Source of the DNA: SIG607 sp045592625
GTDB taxonomy: Bacteria; Bacillota; Clostridia; Oscillospirales; Acutalibacteraceae
Length of the DNA stretch: 64,000 bases
Reading direction: 5' to 3'
Assembly: GCA_045592625.1 (NCBI GenBank)
Contig: JAZNVC010000012.1
Span: forward strand, 1-64,000
Position numbers and translations under genes: made by a program
Shown: one piece after another, positions 14,145 through 22,845 of the stretch
How positions within the stretch are numbered: position 1 is the first letter of the stretch
Layout of the letters: each line of letters begins with the position of its first letter
The notes under the pieces: model-generated
The model's database searches: none
What the model was told of the DNA's origin: nothing
The model's input: only the letters and a program-made list of their open reading frames with translations

Positions 14145-15524
14145 ATGATGCTGGAAATATCACCAAAAAGTAATCTTTTGGAACTAAAAAGCTATAAATA
14201 TTCTTTGCAGGACGTTGCAGAGCCTAATTTATATAGAAACGTATATAATTATGAGGACATACCGAAAATTGCCTTCAACCATAGAAGAGTGCCTATGAGT
14301 ATGCCCAAAGAAATTTGGATCACCGATACATCTCTTCGTGACGGTCAGCAATCGGTTGAACCTTATACCGTAAAACAGATTGTAGATTTGTATAAACTTA
14401 TGTCCAAACTTGGCGGTCCATACGGAATTATTCGTCAGACTGAATTTTTTGTGTATAGTAAAAAGGACAGAGAAGCTCTTGAAAAGTGCAGAGAATTAGG
14501 TCTTAAATTTCCCGAAATCACCACCTGGATAAGAGCAAACAAGGAAGATTTTAAACTTGTAAAAGGCCTTGGTATAAGAGAAACAGGCATTCTTGTTTCC
14601 TGTTCCGACTATCATATTTTCAAAAAACTGAAAATGACAAGAAAACAGGTGATGGAGCATTATCTTTCTGCCGTTTCACTTGCTTTTGAAGCAGGTGTTA
14701 TGCCGCGTTGTCATCTTGAGGATATTACCAGAGCCGATTTTTATGGTTTTGTTGTGCCTTTTGTCAATGAACTTATGAAGATGAGCAAAGATGCGGGTAT
14801 TCCTGTAAAAATCCGTGCTTGTGACACTATGGGTTACGGCGTACCCTTTAGCGAGGTGGCGCTTCCCAGAAGTGTGCCGGGCATTATTTACGGACTTCAG
14901 CATTATTCTGACGTACCCAGCGAAATGCTTGAATGGCATGGACATAACGACTTTTATAAGGCGGTTACCAACGCATCTACTGCCTGGCTTTACGGTGCAT
15001 CTGCCGTTAACTGTTCACTTCTCGGCATAGGAGAAAGAACAGGTAATATTCCTCTTGAAGCAATGGTTATTGAATATGCTTCTCTTAGGGGAAGTCTTGA
15101 CGGAATGGATACAACTGCCATTACCGAAATAGGCGAATATTTCAAAAAAGAAATGGGTTACGATATCCCGCCTATGACTCCTTTTGTAGGAAGAAACTTT
15201 AATGTAACAAGAGCCGGTATCCATGCTGACGGACTTTTAAAGGACGAAGAAATCTATAATATCTTTAATACCGAAAAAATACTGGGTAAGCGTCCCGCTG
15301 TTATGCTCAGCAAAACTTCCGGTCTTGCAGGAATTGCTTACTGGATAAACGAAAACTACAGCCTGGGCGGTGAAGAGGCTGTCGATAAACGCGACCCTCT
15401 TGTTGTCAGCCTTAAGGAATGGATAGACAAAGAATATGAGGACGGTAGGCAGACCTCGCTTTCCAATGGCGAAATTGAAGAAAAAATTGAAGAATTTTCC
15501 TGCGGGAAGTTCAAAAAACTGTAA
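14145..15524 (+). CDS. Re-type citrate synthase (HMGL-like family)
   Basis: 459 residues of the DRE-TIM/HMGL family, with the hallmark DTSLRDGQQS near residue 60, the metal-binding WHGHNDF and NCSLLGIGERTGN. It is not a Si-citrate synthase. Together with the aconitase gene two genes downstream, it matches the Clostridium arrangement in which the 'isopropylmalate/homocitrate synthase-like' gene encodes Re-citrate synthase (acetyl-CoA + oxaloacetate to citrate), feeding 2-oxoglutarate and glutamate synthesis. Homocitrate synthase is the main alternative. ATG 14145 and 14148 are equally possible; the former is used. It is transcribed from a consensus promoter. Confidence 0.82.
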   Translation: MMLEISPKSNLLELKSYKYSLQDVAEPNLYRNVYNYEDIPKIAFNHRRVPMSMPKEIWITDTSLRDGQQSVEPYTVKQIVDLYKLMSKLGGPYGIIRQTEFFVYSKKDREALEKCRELGLKFPEITTWIRANKEDFKLVKGLGIRETGILVSCSDYHIFKKLKMTRKQVMEHYLSAVSLAFEAGVMPRCHLEDITRADFYGFVVPFVNELMKMSKDAGIPVKIRACDTMGYGVPFSEVALPRSVPGIIYGLQHYSDVPSEMLEWHGHNDFYKAVTNASTAWLYGASAVNCSLLGIGERTGNIPLEAMVIEYASLRGSLDGMDTTAITEIGEYFKKEMGYDIPPMTPFVGRNFNVTRAGIHADGLLKDEEIYNIFNTEKILGKRPAVMLSKTSGLAGIAYWINENYSLGGEEAVDKRDPLVVSLKEWIDKEYEDGRQTSLSNGEIEEKIEEFSCGKFKKL

Positions 15525-15538
15525 AAGGGGAGTAAGGT

Positions 15539-16186
15539 ATGTTAGAACATAAAACAATATCCCTTGCAGATCAGGTTTTCGACCGACTTGAAGCGGATAT
15601 TTTAAGCGGTAAGTATAATCGCGGAGAAATTCTTACAGAACTTAAAATAAGCGAAAACTTAGGTGTCAGCCGTACTCCTGTGAGAGAAGCTCTCCACAGA
15701 CTTGCTGTTGAGCATATTATTGAAGAAACTGCAAGAGGCTGTATAGTGGTAGGTATAAATAAAGAAGATTTAAAGGATATTTATGAGATACGCTGTGTAA
15801 TCGAAGGTATGGCTGCCGAAAAGGCTGCAGAGCGTATAACAGAAGAAGAATTAAATAAAATTTCCGAACTTGTTGATTTACAGGAGTTCTATTCGGTTAA
15901 AAAGAATGCCGACTATATAAAAAGGGTAGATAACGAATTCCACGAGCTTATATATAAGCTTTCGGGAAGCAACGTTTTATACAGCACACTTGTGCCGCTT
16001 CATAAAAAGATACAAAAGTACAGAAAGGCTGCCGTAGAAAATGAAATAAGGGCGGAGCTTTCTGTGGCAGAACACAGAGCAATTTTAAAAGCACTTGCCT
16101 TAAAGGATTCGGCTTTGGCGAGAGAAAAAATGACAGAGCACGTTAAAAACGCTTATGCTCATATAATCAACAAGGAGGAAGACTGA
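15539..16186 (+). CDS. GntR-family regulator (FadR/FCD subfamily)
   Basis: 215 residues. The N-terminal winged helix has the GntR signature ILTELKISENLGVSRTPVREALHRL at about 33-57. The C-terminal all-helical FCD domain has metal-binding residues in the usual places (EFHELIYKLSG and AEHRAILKAL). It lies between Re-citrate synthase and aconitase, 14 bases after the former and one base before the latter, so it very likely controls this operon in response to a carboxylate ligand such as citrate; that ligand is inferred. GGGGAG precedes ATG. Confidence 0.87.
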   Translation: MLEHKTISLADQVFDRLEADILSGKYNRGEILTELKISENLGVSRTPVREALHRLAVEHIIEETARGCIVVGINKEDLKDIYEIRCVIEGMAAEKAAERITEEELNKISELVDLQEFYSVKKNADYIKRVDNEFHELIYKLSGSNVLYSTLVPLHKKIQKYRKAAVENEIRAELSVAEHRAILKALALKDSALAREKMTEHVKNAYAHIINKEED

Positions 16187-16187
16187 G

Positions 16188-18116
16188 ATGGGACTTACCA
16201 TAGCACAAAAAATTATTAAAGAACATTTAAGAAGCGGTGATATGACCGTAGGCAGTGAGATATCGCTTAAAATAGACCAGACCCTCACCCAAGATGCAAC
16301 CGGAACAATGGCTTATCTTGAATTTGAAACTATGGGAATCGAAAGGGTAAAAACCGAAAAAAGTGTTGCTTATATTGACCATAACACCCTTCAGTCAGGA
16401 TTCGAAAATGCAGATGACCACCGTTATATTCAGTCGGTAGCAAAAAAACACGGCATATATTTTTCCCGTCCCGGTAACGGTATCTGTCATCAGGTTCATT
16501 TAGAGCGTTTCGGAAAACCTGGTAAAACCCTTATCGGTTCTGACAGCCATACTCCTACAGGAGGCGGTATCGGGATGCTTTCATTTGGTGCTGGCGGTCT
16601 TGACGTTGCCGTTGCAATGGGCGGCGGTGCGTATTTTATTACTATGCCTAAAATGTATAAGGTTAACCTTACGGGAAAACTTAACCCTTATGTTACTGCA
16701 AAGGATGTAAGTCTTGAAATTTTACGTATTTTATCGGTTAAGGGCGGCGTGGGTGCTATTATCGAATGGGGAGGCGAGGGGGTTAAAACTCTTTCTGTTC
16801 CCGAACGTGCTACCATTACAAATATGGGAACAGAGCTGGGTGCTACAACCTCCATTTTCCCATCTGACGAAATTACAAGAGAGTTCTTAAAAAAGCAGGG
16901 CAGAGAAGAAGATTATATTCCTCTTTCCAGTGATGAAGATGCCGTTTACGACAGAATAATTGATATAAATATGAGTGAACTCCAGCCTCTTATTGCTTGT
17001 CCTCACAGCCCTGACAACATTGTTACCGTATCTTCCCTCAAGGGCACAAAGGTTGACCAAGTGTGTATTGGTTCTTGTACTAATTCTTCACTTTTTGATA
17101 TGTTAAAGGTTGCCGCTATGCTCAAGGGTAAGACCATAAAGGAAAGTGTTAGCCTTTCGGTTTCGCCCGGAAGTAAGCAGGTTCTTACCATGCTTTCCGA
17201 TTGCGGTGCTCTGTCAGATATAATCGCTGCAGGGGCAAGAGTGCTTGAATGTGCCTGCGGTCCTTGTATCGGTATGGGCTTTTCTCCCAATTCTGCTGGT
17301 GTTTCCCTTCGTACCTTTAACCGTAACTTTGAGGGCAGAAGCGGTACTGCAGACGGTAAGGTTTATCTTGTTTCTCCTGAAACTGCTGTTGCGGCAGCTC
17401 TTACGGGTGAAATTACCGACCCAAGACTTATGGGCGAAAAAATCGAGGTTAATATGCCTGAAAGCTTCCTTATAAACGATAGTGCGGTTATTGAACCGGC
17501 ACCCGTAGACGAGGCAAAGGATTTAGAGGTACTCAGAGGACCCAATATCAAAAAGTTCCCTGATGCACGTCCTCAAAATGACAGCCTTACTGCAGAGCTT
17601 GTTTTAAAGGTTGGCGACAATATTACCACTGACCATATTATGCCTGCAGGTGCAAAAATACTTCCTTATCGTTCAAATATTCCATATCTTAGCAAATTCT
17701 GTTTTGGTGTTTGTGATGACACCTTCCCTGACAGAGCAATTAAAGCAGGAGAAAGTTTTATTTTGGGTGGTTCTAACTACGGTCAAGGCTCATCCCGTGA
17801 GCACGCAGCTCTTGTTCCTATGTATTTAGGGGTCAGAGTTGTAATGGCAAAAAGTTTTGCAAGAATTCATATTGCAAATCTAATTAATGCTGGAATAATG
17901 CCCGTTACCCTTAAAAATCCTGAGGATTATGAAAAACTCAGTCAGGGTGATTCTTTAAGCCTTTCAAATATTTTTGAAGGTATGGATAAGGGCGAAATGA
18001 CCCTTAAAAATAACAGCACAGGAGAAGAAATATTGCTTTCTTGTTCCTTTACTGAAAGACAAAAGGCCATTTTAAAGGCAGGCGGACTATTAGCCTATGT
18101 TGCAAAAGAGTCTTAA
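16188..18116 (+). CDS. acnA: Aconitate hydratase
   Basis: 642 residues, the length of the mitochondrial-type/TIGR01342 bacterial aconitases. Visible motifs: GSDSHTPTGGGIGML, the cluster cysteines in CIGSCTNSS and the pair in ECACGPCIGMG, and the C-terminal swivel domain with GGSNYGQGSSREHAAL, which binds the substrate. It isomerises citrate to isocitrate using a [4Fe-4S] cluster. The gene starts one base after the GntR stop. With Re-citrate synthase it forms the oxidative arm toward 2-oxoglutarate; isocitrate dehydrogenase is not in the window. Confidence 0.95.
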   Translation: MGLTIAQKIIKEHLRSGDMTVGSEISLKIDQTLTQDATGTMAYLEFETMGIERVKTEKSVAYIDHNTLQSGFENADDHRYIQSVAKKHGIYFSRPGNGICHQVHLERFGKPGKTLIGSDSHTPTGGGIGMLSFGAGGLDVAVAMGGGAYFITMPKMYKVNLTGKLNPYVTAKDVSLEILRILSVKGGVGAIIEWGGEGVKTLSVPERATITNMGTELGATTSIFPSDEITREFLKKQGREEDYIPLSSDEDAVYDRIIDINMSELQPLIACPHSPDNIVTVSSLKGTKVDQVCIGSCTNSSLFDMLKVAAMLKGKTIKESVSLSVSPGSKQVLTMLSDCGALSDIIAAGARVLECACGPCIGMGFSPNSAGVSLRTFNRNFEGRSGTADGKVYLVSPETAVAAALTGEITDPRLMGEKIEVNMPESFLINDSAVIEPAPVDEAKDLEVLRGPNIKKFPDARPQNDSLTAELVLKVGDNITTDHIMPAGAKILPYRSNIPYLSKFCFGVCDDTFPDRAIKAGESFILGGSNYGQGSSREHAALVPMYLGVRVVMAKSFARIHIANLINAGIMPVTLKNPEDYEKLSQGDSLSLSNIFEGMDKGEMTLKNNSTGEEILLSCSFTERQKAILKAGGLLAYVAKES

Positions 18117-18131
18117 TTTTGCGAAAAAATC

Positions 18132-18174
18132 AAATATCCCACACAGAAAATATTTCGGTGTGGGATATTTTTTG
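18132..18174 (+). terminator. Terminator of the citrate operon
   Basis: A 13-bp stem AAATATCCCACAC with GTGTGGGATATTT, followed by TTTT. Confidence 0.9.
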
Positions 18175-18260
18175 TAAATTTCATTGACTTATTTATTATT
18201 TGATAATAGAATATAATAGGTAGTGAATATTATTCATAAGAATAAATAGAAGGTGTTTTT

Positions 18261-19841
18261 GTGAAAAAGGCAATAAGTATAGTTGTTTGTGTGGCTATTT
18301 TAGCTTCTTTGTTTTCTTTTACGGTTTCGGCGGCAACCCCGTCTTCAAATCAAAAGAAGTGTGAAGAAGAAATTATAAATGCTTTATGGAATATGAAGGC
18401 TAGTCTGGACGTATCGAAGTATAATTTTAAATGCACATTGTCGGGCGGTTATGTCTATTGTGATGAAATTGATGATATAATGAGAAAAATTTATTATCAT
18501 TATCCCGAAATCAATTATTATGCAAATACATCGCTTATGTACAACTACAGTAACGGTAAAGTAAAAAAAATTACATTCAGTTATAAAATGACCAAAACCG
18601 AAATGCAAGAAAAACGCAAGTATTTAAGTTATATGGCTACATATATGTACCAAAGGATAAATCCGTCTTGGAGTGACATGCAAAAAGCCCTTTATATTCA
18701 CGATTTTATTGTGGCAAATTACTGTTATGATAACAGATGGTACACCGACCCAGGTGAAGAAATTCACGGAATGCTTGAGATGTTTGAAAACGGTACAGGT
18801 GTATGTCAGGCATATGCCTATGCAATGATTTTCTTTTTGCGACAGGTAGATATTAATAGTTATATGGCAATAAGCAATGAAGATAATCACGGCTGGAATG
18901 TAGTTGAGATTGACGGCAACTGGTATCATATTGATGCTACTCATGATGACCCTGTTTATAATCAAAATCAACGGTACGACAGTTTCGGCACGGTAAAGCA
19001 TAGTAAATTTTTGCTGTCGGATATTGAAATCAACGACGGATATCACGATAATTGGTACATTCCTTTTAAAATAGACGAAGGTAGTATTTACTGCGGTAAA
19101 TATTACGGTCCTGCATTATATAAAGAAGCACTTTCTTCGGTAGTGCCGATGGATGACGGTTATTGGTATTATATTGATTATGACAGTCAAAACGGCGGAC
19201 TTAAAAAGACCAAAGATTTTTATTCCAGCCAACTTGTCAGCAAAATGGATAACGTTTGGGATATAAACGGCAACGGCTATGGATATACATCCTATTATAC
19301 AGGACTTTTTGAATATAACGGCAATCTTTTCTTTACAGATGAAATAAATCTTTATACTTATGACCTTGAAGATAATAAAACAGTAACGGTATTTGGACTT
19401 ACCGAGGATGCTCAAAAGAATTACGGCAGATTTTTCGGTTTTCAAATGATAGATAAAAAATGTTATTTTATTGTTACAAAAAATGTTTATTTCAATGATG
19501 TTCAGGTTTTAGCACTGGATGTATGTGAAAAGGGTCACGCCATAGAAAAATGGATGACATATGAAGAAGCAACTATGTTTAAAACTGGACACAAGGTACT
19601 TTATTGCGATATTTGTTTAGAAATTTTAGATGAATATGAAATACCTAAACTGCCTATTCCGTACGGAGCAGGTGATGTTAACGGAGACAGTCTGGTAAAC
19701 TCAGCCGATTTGGCGGTGTTAAAGTTTTATCTTGCGGGTATTAAAAGTGTGGCAGTAGCAAACGGTGCTGATTTTGATCAAAATAATAAGGTCGATGCCC
19801 TTGACCTTGCACTTTTAAAACTGTATCTTGCATATTGCTGA
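18261..19841 (+). CDS. Secreted transglutaminase-like protein with C-terminal dockerin
   Basis: 526 residues. Signal peptide (about 1-24, cut after VSA), then a transglutaminase-like core with catalytic triad Cys182 (GTGVCQAYA), His210 (DNHGWN) and Asp225 (YHIDATHDD), then a beta-rich Tyr/Asp repeat region. The C-terminal type I dockerin has two calcium loops, GDVNGDSLVNSADLAVLK and DFDQNNKVDALDLALLK. It would be exported and could dock on a cohesin scaffold or cell-surface protein. Bacterial members of this family often act as cysteine peptidases or peptide cross-linkers; the reaction is undetermined. A paralog follows 19 bases downstream. Confidence 0.88.
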   Translation: MKKAISIVVCVAILASLFSFTVSAATPSSNQKKCEEEIINALWNMKASLDVSKYNFKCTLSGGYVYCDEIDDIMRKIYYHYPEINYYANTSLMYNYSNGKVKKITFSYKMTKTEMQEKRKYLSYMATYMYQRINPSWSDMQKALYIHDFIVANYCYDNRWYTDPGEEIHGMLEMFENGTGVCQAYAYAMIFFLRQVDINSYMAISNEDNHGWNVVEIDGNWYHIDATHDDPVYNQNQRYDSFGTVKHSKFLLSDIEINDGYHDNWYIPFKIDEGSIYCGKYYGPALYKEALSSVVPMDDGYWYYIDYDSQNGGLKKTKDFYSSQLVSKMDNVWDINGNGYGYTSYYTGLFEYNGNLFFTDEINLYTYDLEDNKTVTVFGLTEDAQKNYGRFFGFQMIDKKCYFIVTKNVYFNDVQVLALDVCEKGHAIEKWMTYEEATMFKTGHKVLYCDICLEILDEYEIPKLPIPYGAGDVNGDSLVNSADLAVLKFYLAGIKSVAVANGADFDQNNKVDALDLALLKLYLAYC

Positions 19842-19860
19842 TTAAAGGAGAAGTAAAAAA

Positions 19861-21417
19861 ATGAAAAAACTTTTATCAATAGCTTTAAGTGTCATTATTT
19901 TTATATGTGCATTTGCACTACCTACTTTTGCACAAGAAAACGAACTTACCTATGAAGAGCGTATTTATAGTGCTATTAGCAATATGGAGACACAGATTGA
20001 TTTAAGTGAGTATAAAGTAAAAGTAGATGATGCTTTTACTTACTTGCAGTATCTTGTTTATCAGCACCCCGAACTGTATTATTGGGATATATTATACGAA
20101 GAATGCAGACAAAATGATAAAGAAGAACTTGTAAAACTTGCCTTTACTTATGACAGAACTAAAGACCAGATGCTTATTGAGCGTATGTTTATAGAAAATC
20201 AAACCAATAAGGTTATAGAGAAAATAGATGAAAACTGGTCTGATGCCGAGAAAGCACTTTATGTTCACGATTGGCTTAGCGTTAACTTTATGTACGACTA
20301 TGACCTTTTTGAAGAACCGGGCACTGAAAATCATGACATATTAAACTTTTTGAAAGAAAAAAGAGGCGTTTGTGAAAGTTACGCTAATACTTATATGTAT
20401 ATTCTCCGCCGTATAGGTATAAACAGCTATTTAGTAGTTAGCGAGGAAGATGCTCACGGCTGGAATGTGGTTCAGATTGACGGTAAATGGTATCATGTTG
20501 ACGTTACCAACGACGACCCGATTTTAAGCGTTGAAGGTCAGCCTCCCTATCACTATGATTACATAGGTGAGGTTGAACATAAAAAATTCTTGCTTTCGGA
20601 CAGCGAAATTATTGCAGATGATAGTCACGACAATTTTTTCATTCCCGGCGTTGAGGGAATTGTTTGTGAAAGTTATACCGGTAACGATTCTTGGAGAACG
20701 GCAACCACCGCTGTTCATAAAATAGGTGAATATTGGTATTATCTTGACAACAGCAAAGATGCAGGCGGGCTTATGCGTACAAAGGACTTTAAAAATGCCG
20801 AAAGAATTATGGAAATCGGACGTTACGTTGAGTCTTGGGGATTTTATGGTTGGGTTCGAGATGACGGAAGAATTCAGGGCAATTATTATGCAGGACTTTT
20901 CGAATATAACGGACATCTTTTCTTTAACACCGAAAAAGAAATTTATGTTTATGACAGCCATCACAATGTATTTAAAACCGTTCCTATCGACAGACCGGCA
21001 GGAAAATACTATTATGGTCTTAATATGGATGGCAAAACTATTACATATTTGGCCAGTGCCGATGACCTTTTGCATAACGTAGTGGAAGGCGAATATGTTT
21101 TAGGCGTTGATATTAAACACCTTTATACCGATTGGGAAATAATTAAAAATCCTACCGAGACGGAAGACGGGGCAAAGGTTAAATTCTGTTATTACTGTGC
21201 TGATATAGTAGAGCGCCAGACAATTCCCTCGCTTGGCAGTGTTGTTTTAGGAGACGCTAACGGGGATAGAAATGTAAATGCTGCCGATCTCGCTACTTTG
21301 AAGTTGCATCTTGCCGGTATCAATAAAGATATAGGGTTAGGTGCAGATATGGATATGAACGGTATTGTTAATGCTAGCGATTTGGCAAGTCTTAAACTTA
21401 AACTCGCCGGTCTATAA
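19861..21417 (+). CDS. Secreted transglutaminase-like protein with C-terminal dockerin (paralog)
   Basis: 518 residues with the same plan as the preceding gene. Signal peptide to about residue 24 (TFA), transglutaminase triad Cys171 (RGVCESYA), His199 (DAHGWN) and Asp214 (YHVDVTNDD), beta-rich middle, and a dockerin with loops GDANGDRNVNAADLATLK and DMDMNGIVNASDLASLK. The two proteins share the segments AEKALYVHDW/MQKALYIHDF and HKKFLLSD, so they arose by tandem duplication and then diverged. AAAGGAG precedes ATG, and the pair is one operon ending in the hairpin at 21426. Confidence 0.88.
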   Translation: MKKLLSIALSVIIFICAFALPTFAQENELTYEERIYSAISNMETQIDLSEYKVKVDDAFTYLQYLVYQHPELYYWDILYEECRQNDKEELVKLAFTYDRTKDQMLIERMFIENQTNKVIEKIDENWSDAEKALYVHDWLSVNFMYDYDLFEEPGTENHDILNFLKEKRGVCESYANTYMYILRRIGINSYLVVSEEDAHGWNVVQIDGKWYHVDVTNDDPILSVEGQPPYHYDYIGEVEHKKFLLSDSEIIADDSHDNFFIPGVEGIVCESYTGNDSWRTATTAVHKIGEYWYYLDNSKDAGGLMRTKDFKNAERIMEIGRYVESWGFYGWVRDDGRIQGNYYAGLFEYNGHLFFNTEKEIYVYDSHHNVFKTVPIDRPAGKYYYGLNMDGKTITYLASADDLLHNVVEGEYVLGVDIKHLYTDWEIIKNPTETEDGAKVKFCYYCADIVERQTIPSLGSVVLGDANGDRNVNAADLATLKLHLAGINKDIGLGADMDMNGIVNASDLASLKLKLAGL

Positions 21418-21425
21418 TGATAAAT

Positions 21426-21450
21426 AACGGGACAGATAACTGTCCCGTTT
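21426..21450 (+). terminator. Terminator of the dockerin-protein operon
   Basis: AACGGGACAG pairs with CTGTCCCGTT over a short ATAA loop and is followed by T residues. Confidence 0.85.
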
Positions 21451-21529
21451 AATATTTAAATAAAAAGAAAAAGAAAAAGAGCAATCCCTAAGGATTGCTC
21501 TAAATTCTAATCTTTAAGAATTAACTTTC

Positions 21530-21718
21530 TTAGATTGCGCGTGTAACCTTTCCGGAACGCAAGCAACGGGTGCAAGCGTAAATACGACGCGGAGAACCAT
21601 CAACGATAGCTTTTACTCTCTTAACGTTGGGCTTCCAGGTACGGTTGGTACGTCTGTGAGAGTGGGAAACTTTAATACCGAAAGTAATTTCTTTGCTACA
21701 GATATCACATTTAGCCAT
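21530..21718 (-). CDS. rpmB: 50S ribosomal protein L28
   Basis: 62 residues, full length for L28. MAKCDICSKEITFG and the C-terminal YACTRCLRSGK give the two CxxC pairs of the zinc-binding form, and the SHSHRRTNRTWKPN motif contacts 23S rRNA. A strong AGGAGG precedes the start. It is alone, as is common for rpmB in Clostridia, and the upstream 150 bases lead to tRNA-Arg on the other strand. Confidence 0.96.
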   Translation of the reverse strand: MAKCDICSKEITFGIKVSHSHRRTNRTWKPNVKRVKAIVDGSPRRIYACTRCLRSGKVTRAI

Positions 21719-21875
21719 GCGTTAAGCACCTCCTTCAGAATTTCGCTTTAGCGATTTTTACATTAGCAAAGGTTATTATAGCAGAAAGTTTTTGAAAAAG
21801 CAAGTGTTTTTTTATAAATATAATAAGTCATTGAAATTTGGTCATCCTTGTGATATAATTTTTAAACAAATATAT

Positions 21876-21952
21876 GCGTTTGTAGCTCAGCTGGATAGAG
21901 CACTGCCCTCCGACGGCAGGTGTCGGCGGTTCGAATCCGTTCAAGCGCACCA
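21876..21952 (+). tRNA. tRNA-Arg (anticodon CCG)
   Basis: 77 bases including encoded CCA. Acceptor GCGTTTG with CAAGCGC, D arm GCTC-AGCTGGATA-GAGC, anticodon stem CTGCC/GGCAG with loop CTCCGAC (anticodon CCG, reads CGG), and T arm GGCGG-TTCGAAT-CCGTT. A T-rich terminator follows directly. Confidence 0.96.
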
Positions 21953-21954
21953 AA

Positions 21955-21987
21955 AAACTCTCGTTCTTTTGAACGAGAGTTTTTTTA
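21955..21987 (+). terminator. Terminator of tRNA-Arg
   Basis: CTCTCGTTC pairs with GAACGAGAG over a TTTT loop, followed by seven T. Confidence 0.92.
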
Positions 21988-21990
21988 TCC

Positions 21991-22114
21991 AAGCCGATAG
22001 GCTTGGCATATCATCACGACGCAGTCGTATATATCATCAAGAGCGGCAAGAGCGCCCTTGTATATCATCACACCTTTAGGTGTGCATCAAAAACCTTTCG
22101 CAATGATGATATGC
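21991..22114. repeat. Hairpin array with ATATCATCA spacers bounded by an 11-bp inverted repeat
   Basis: Small hairpins (AAGCC-GATA-GGCTT, CGAC-GCA-GTCG, an AAGAGC..GCGCCCTT unit and CACC-TTTA-GGTGTG) are separated by the spacer (T)ATATCATCA, which appears four times. GCATATCATCA at 22006-22016 and its exact reverse complement TGATGATATGC at 22104-22114 bound the set. No ORF. This resembles a small dispersed non-autonomous repeat or a structured RNA. Copy number elsewhere cannot be judged from one window. Confidence 0.65.
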
Positions 22115-22146
22115 AATACCTACTTAATTAATTCTTTGCGGGTTGT

Positions 22147-22710
22147 TTAGAAAATGACTTGTTCTTGAAAATTTCCGCTGTCTTTTAATAGTTTTATTTT
22201 TAGTATGGCTGCTTGAGTTTTTGCGTCTTTTATTTCGCCGTCCATTATCATTTTTACCGCCTTTTCAAGAGGTACTTTTTCCACCTCTAAAAATTCATCT
22301 TCATCGGGATTAACCTGGCCAAAATCAAGTCCTTTTGCTCCGTACATCCATATTATTTCTCCGCAATATCCGGGAGAAGGGTAAAGCTTTCCCAATTCAA
22401 TATATTCTTTGGCAGTAGCCCCCGTTTCTTCTTTTAACTCTCTTTTTCCCGTTTCAAAGGGGTCTTCACCAATATCCTTTTTTCCGGCAGGGATTTCTAA
22501 AACCACTTCGCCGTATGGGTAACGGAATTGTCGCACCATTAAAATTTCGTCATTATCGGTTAAAGGCACCACACATACTCCGCCGGGGTGGGTGATATAT
22601 TCTCTTCCTGCCTGATTTCCGTCAGGAAGGAGAACAACATCCTTTTTAACGGTTATTATTCTGCCTTTAAATACCGTTTCACTTTTAAGAGTTTTTTCTG
22701 TTAAATTCAT
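22147..22710 (-). CDS. nudF: NUDIX hydrolase, ADP-ribose pyrophosphatase type
   Basis: 187 residues. The NUDIX box GKRELKEETGATAKEY (GX5EX7REUXEE pattern) is complete, and the downstream YPSPGYCGEIIWMY matches the ADP-ribose pyrophosphatase subfamily. It hydrolyses ADP-ribose to AMP and ribose 5-phosphate in the cytoplasm. ATG 22710 lies nine bases after GAGG, better than ATG 22716 which is too close. It is alone, and its stop is near the repeat array. Confidence 0.88.
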   Translation of the reverse strand: MNLTEKTLKSETVFKGRIITVKKDVVLLPDGNQAGREYITHPGGVCVVPLTDNDEILMVRQFRYPYGEVVLEIPAGKKDIGEDPFETGKRELKEETGATAKEYIELGKLYPSPGYCGEIIWMYGAKGLDFGQVNPDEDEFLEVEKVPLEKAVKMIMDGEIKDAKTQAAILKIKLLKDSGNFQEQVIF

Positions 22711-22845
22711 ATACATCTACCTCGTAATTTTTATAATTTAAATATACCATAACAGGCAAGTAATAATCAAGAATAATTAAAAATGTCTTTATTTATTAAC
22801 AAATTCGTGATATAATTGCCATATGAATTTATTAGGAGAAAAATT

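Noticed and set aside
16188..18116. 3-isopropylmalate dehydratase large subunit
   Set aside because: The protein has a fused C-terminal swivel domain and aconitase length; LeuC has a separate small subunit.
21991..22114. CRISPR array
   Set aside because: The spacer-like units are hairpins with differing lengths and the repeated part is only about 9-10 bases; there are no cas genes.
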